From Candidatus Latescibacterota bacterium (GTDB lineage Bacteria; Latescibacterota; Latescibacteria; Latescibacterales; Latescibacteraceae): 45,492 nt of DNA. Below, one piece after another: positions 43,158 to 45,492 of the stretch. The stretch spans positions 1 through 45,492 of the forward strand of contig JAFGMP010000166.1 in assembly GCA_016927495.1 (NCBI GenBank). The letters run 5' to 3'. The notes beneath the pieces were generated by a model. The model did not search any database, had not been told where the DNA came from, and worked only from the letters and a program-made list of their open reading frames with translations. The translations under genes were made by a program, and so were the position numbers. Position 1 is the first letter of the stretch. Each line of letters opens with the position of its first letter.

Positions 43158-43856
43158 ATGAAGGAAATTGTTTACATTTCCACTCTGATAACTCTTTTTT
43201 TATTTCTCTCATGTACTTCTGAAACGGATACGGCCAATATGAAAAAAAATATCGGAACTTCAAATTCAATTTTATGGAATTTTGACAATTTGGCAACTAT
43301 CGGCGGACATAATATAACTGTTGTGGGTTCACCGAAAATCATAGATACTCCTGATGGAAAAGCTCTTGAGTTCGATGGCGAAAAAGACGCTGTATTTTTC
43401 CATGCCCATCCTCTGAAAGGAGTAAGTACATTTACTCTTGAGGTGATATTCAGGCCTGATGCGGGAGGTTTACCGGAACAGCGTTTTTTCCATCTTCAGG
43501 AAAATGACAACGAGAACAGACTGCTTATCGAAACCCGCCTGACTGAGGATAATCAGTGGTATCTTGATACTTTTTTGAAATCTGACGAGACCGACCAGAC
43601 TCTTGTCGATAAAACTCAGACTCATCCAGTCGGTAAATGGTATAGTGCGACTCTCGTGTTTGATGGCAGGGAAATGCGTCATTATGTGAACGGTGTCAAA
43701 GAACTGTCGGCCGATATTGTGTCCTTCACACCTCCGAAAGAGGGGAAAACCTCCGCAGGTGTCCGAATCAATAAAGTCTACTGGTTCAAAGGTGCAATCA
43801 GAACGGCCCGTTTTACACCGAAAGCGCTTTCACCCGAAGAATTTTTAAAGCCTTAA
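43158..43856 (+). CDS. LamG-like (concanavalin A-fold) lipoprotein
   Basis: The frame opens at 43134, but Met9 follows TTGGAGAAC and starts the lipoprotein leader (MKEIVYISTLITLF), with lipobox LFLSC and Cys19; the protein has 232 residues. The mature part is one LamG/concanavalin-like lectin domain of the LamG_3 kind: GKALEFDGEKDAVFF, STFTLEVIFRPDAGG, NRLLIETRL, WYSATLVFDGREMRHYVNGV and IRTARFTPKALSPEEFL. Such domains bind carbohydrate or act as accessory modules; this one is alone and lipid-anchored. It converges with the RNase R gene with only 4 bases between stop codons. Its location and type match the glycan-degradation theme of this half of the window. Confidence 0.85.
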   Translation: MKEIVYISTLITLFLFLSCTSETDTANMKKNIGTSNSILWNFDNLATIGGHNITVVGSPKIIDTPDGKALEFDGEKDAVFFHAHPLKGVSTFTLEVIFRPDAGGLPEQRFFHLQENDNENRLLIETRLTEDNQWYLDTFLKSDETDQTLVDKTQTHPVGKWYSATLVFDGREMRHYVNGVKELSADIVSFTPPKEGKTSAGVRINKVYWFKGAIRTARFTPKALSPEEFLKP

Positions 43857-43860
43857 TGCA

Positions 43861-45492
43861 TTATTTCCTGCTTTTTTTTGCCTTTTTTTTACCTTTTTCC
43901 ACAAGGAAGAAATCTACCTCGCCACGGTCTTTGTCCGCGCGAGCTACCAGAATCCGCACACGTTCACCCACGACAAACCGTCTGCCGCGGTTTCTCCCGG
44001 ACATAGCTATTCCCGATCGCTCGATTTCGTAATAATCGTCCTCGAGACTCGAAACATGAACCAGCCCCTCGACGTAAAACTCATCGAGTTCGACAAAAAA
44101 CCCCAGTGGAAGTATGCCGGAAATGGTGCCGTCGTACTCCTCCCCAAGATGCCCCTTCATGAACTCGGCAGTTTTCATTTTGGTAGATTCCCGTTCAGCG
44201 TTATCGGTAATGATTTCCCGTTCGGTTATATAATTCCCCAGGTTTTTGTAATACTCCTCATCTTTTTTGCCGGTATTTTTACCATTATGTATGATGTACG
44301 TGTCAAGTTGACGGTGTACGATAAGATCGGGGTAACGCCGTATGGGTGAGGTGAAATGTGCATAGGTGGAAAGCCCGAGCCCGTAATGGCCGATGTTAAT
44401 CGGGCTGTACGCTGCTTTTTTCATGGAGCGAAGCAGCAGTGTATTCAATAGCTGTTCATGTTTTTTCCCGCTAATGGATATGATAAAGCTTTGAATATAG
44501 CCGTCGTCACCGGCACGGGAAGCGCGAAAGTCATAACCGAGTTCAGAAGCAATTTCTCCGAATGCAGCAAGTTTTGCCTCATCCGGTTTATCATGAATAC
44601 GGTAAAGAAAGGGGACATGATGTTCTCTCAATGTTACGGCGGTTATTGTATTGGCAAGCAGCATTGCCTCTTCAACCATACGATGAGCTTTGAATCGTCT
44701 GTTCTTGAGGATATTCACCGGTTTACCGGAATCGTCGAGCAGAACCCGGGCTTCTGGCAGTTCAAAATCAAGAGCACCCCGTCCAGTACGTTGCTTGATC
44801 AGGAGATCAGTCAGTTCAGAGAAAGTTATAAGCACTTCACATACTTCTGTCGGGATAACCACATCACCGTTTTTATTATTGCCGTCAAGAAATTCCTGTA
44901 CCTGTTCATATGTAAGACGGCTCTTTGAATGGATCACCGTGTTTGCGATTTCATGCGAAAGTACGGTGCCTTTTGCATCGAGTTGTATCAACACACTTTT
45001 TGTAAGACGGTCAACATGTGGTTTCAGGCTGCAAAGATCGTTGGAAACACGTTCGGGCAGCATGGGAAGCACACGGTCCACAAGATAACAGCTCATGCCC
45101 CGAGCCTCGGCCTCTCTGTCCATTGCCGTCCTGTCAGAGACATAATATGAAACATCCGCTATATGAACACCAAGTTCATAGCCGCCATCACCGGTTCTCA
45201 TTAATGAAATTGCGTCATCGAAGTCTTTTGCATCAACAGGATCTATGGTGAATGTAACCAAACCTCTGAGGTCTTTTCTATTACCATGAATTTCAATACT
45301 TAAATTATCACCCAACTGTTCGGATTCACGTATGACTTCTTCGGGAAAATGAATGGGGAGGCTGTATCGCAGTGCAATAGCCAGTACGTCTACTCCGGGA
45401 GCATCAGGATCTCCGAGAACCTCGGTAATTTTACATAATGGAAGAGTAAAACCCTCGGACAGACTCTCAACACCTGCGATCACCAGATCGCC
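43861..45492 (-). CDS. rnr: Ribonuclease R (partial, N-terminus outside the window)
   Basis: The frame remains open to the right edge, so the true start lies beyond it; 543 residues are visible. They cover the end of the cold-shock region, the complete RNB domain and the S1 domain. The RNB metal site is FTIDPVDAKDFDDAIS, with its run of Asp residues, and other family runs are GVHIADVSYYV, RVLPMLPERVSNDLCSL and YAHFTSPIRRYPDLIVHRQL. The S1 domain (EYDGTISGILPLGFFVEL, VEGLVHVSSL) is followed by a lysine-rich tail (KGKKKAKKSRK), as in RNase R. The enzyme degrades structured RNA from the 3' end in the cytoplasm. Motifs are intact and length is as expected for the portion seen. Confidence 0.95.
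   Translation of the reverse strand, partial: GDLVIAGVESLSEGFTLPLCKITEVLGDPDAPGVDVLAIALRYSLPIHFPEEVIRESEQLGDNLSIEIHGNRKDLRGLVTFTIDPVDAKDFDDAISLMRTGDGGYELGVHIADVSYYVSDRTAMDREAEARGMSCYLVDRVLPMLPERVSNDLCSLKPHVDRLTKSVLIQLDAKGTVLSHEIANTVIHSKSRLTYEQVQEFLDGNNKNGDVVIPTEVCEVLITFSELTDLLIKQRTGRGALDFELPEARVLLDDSGKPVNILKNRRFKAHRMVEEAMLLANTITAVTLREHHVPFLYRIHDKPDEAKLAAFGEIASELGYDFRASRAGDDGYIQSFIISISGKKHEQLLNTLLLRSMKKAAYSPINIGHYGLGLSTYAHFTSPIRRYPDLIVHRQLDTYIIHNGKNTGKKDEEYYKNLGNYITEREIITDNAERESTKMKTAEFMKGHLGEEYDGTISGILPLGFFVELDEFYVEGLVHVSSLEDDYYEIERSGIAMSGRNRGRRFVVGERVRILVARADKDRGEVDFFLVEKGKKKAKKSRK

Overview
The window looks like a chromosomal segment of an uncultured, Gram-negative, FCB-type bacterium (Fibrobacteres-Chlorobi-Bacteroidetes and relatives, such as Latescibacterota, KSB1 or Zixibacteria-like lineages). 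The evidence is two large secreted proteins ending in a type IX secretion (T9SS) sorting domain with the PNPFNP motif, a Bacteroidota-style NtrC regulator with an overlapping histidine kinase, several Tat-exported sulfatases, AT-rich intergenic DNA, and lipoprotein or Tat leaders on many genes. The lineage is an inference; the window holds no rRNA or other phylogenetic marker.

Layout: (1) 1-2.8 kb has small membrane proteins, a membrane-anchored cold-shock-domain protein, tRNA-Val(UAC) and a DapA/NanA-family lyase closed by a strong terminator. (2) 2.9-5.3 kb has an exported protein of unknown function followed by about 1 kb without a convincing gene, which contains intergenic repeat modules. 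(3) 5.3-20.1 kb is a one-directional envelope block: an LPP20-like exported protein, an SH3b-M48 metalloprotease, a CHASE2 adenylate cyclase, a 2388-residue T9SS-type surface protein with a beta-propeller and eleven Ig-like repeats, a TlpA-like thioredoxin, a degenerate 5'-nucleotidase-like protein, a CsgG-like protein and an LPP20 lipoprotein. (4) 20.2-25.1 kb has an NtrC/NtrY-type two-component pair and a second T9SS-sorted protein. (5) 25.4-36.7 kb is a polysaccharide-degradation region: three Tat-leader sulfatases (two are tandem paralogues), a PPC/DUF296 protein, a GH2 enzyme, an exported aldo/keto-reductase-like protein and a DUF2961/GH172 lipoprotein. (6) 36.7-45.5 kb has a stand-alone cyclic-nucleotide-binding protein, a parvulin-type isomerase, an AGCS sodium:amino-acid symporter, a DUF6259-like exported protein, a UVR-motif protein, a LamG-like lipoprotein and a partial RNase R.

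How the genes may work together: the sulfatases, GH2, GH172, DUF6259-like and LamG-like proteins all carry export signals, which suggests extracytoplasmic desulfation and hydrolysis of a sulfated glycan. The cyclase and the cNMP-binding protein could form a cyclic-AMP signalling pair, although they lie 27 kb apart. The block from the LPP20-like gene to the second LPP20 gene is almost entirely extracytoplasmic. It is the best candidate for an uncharacterised envelope system: CsgG-like and LPP20 proteins beside a giant surface protein, a redox protein and a phosphoesterase-like protein that has probably lost its metal site. Two perfect 12-bp palindromes overlap the -35 elements of the giant gene and the NtrC gene. 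At least four kinds of palindromic intergenic repeat are present, and two of them occur side by side in the same order at two loci.
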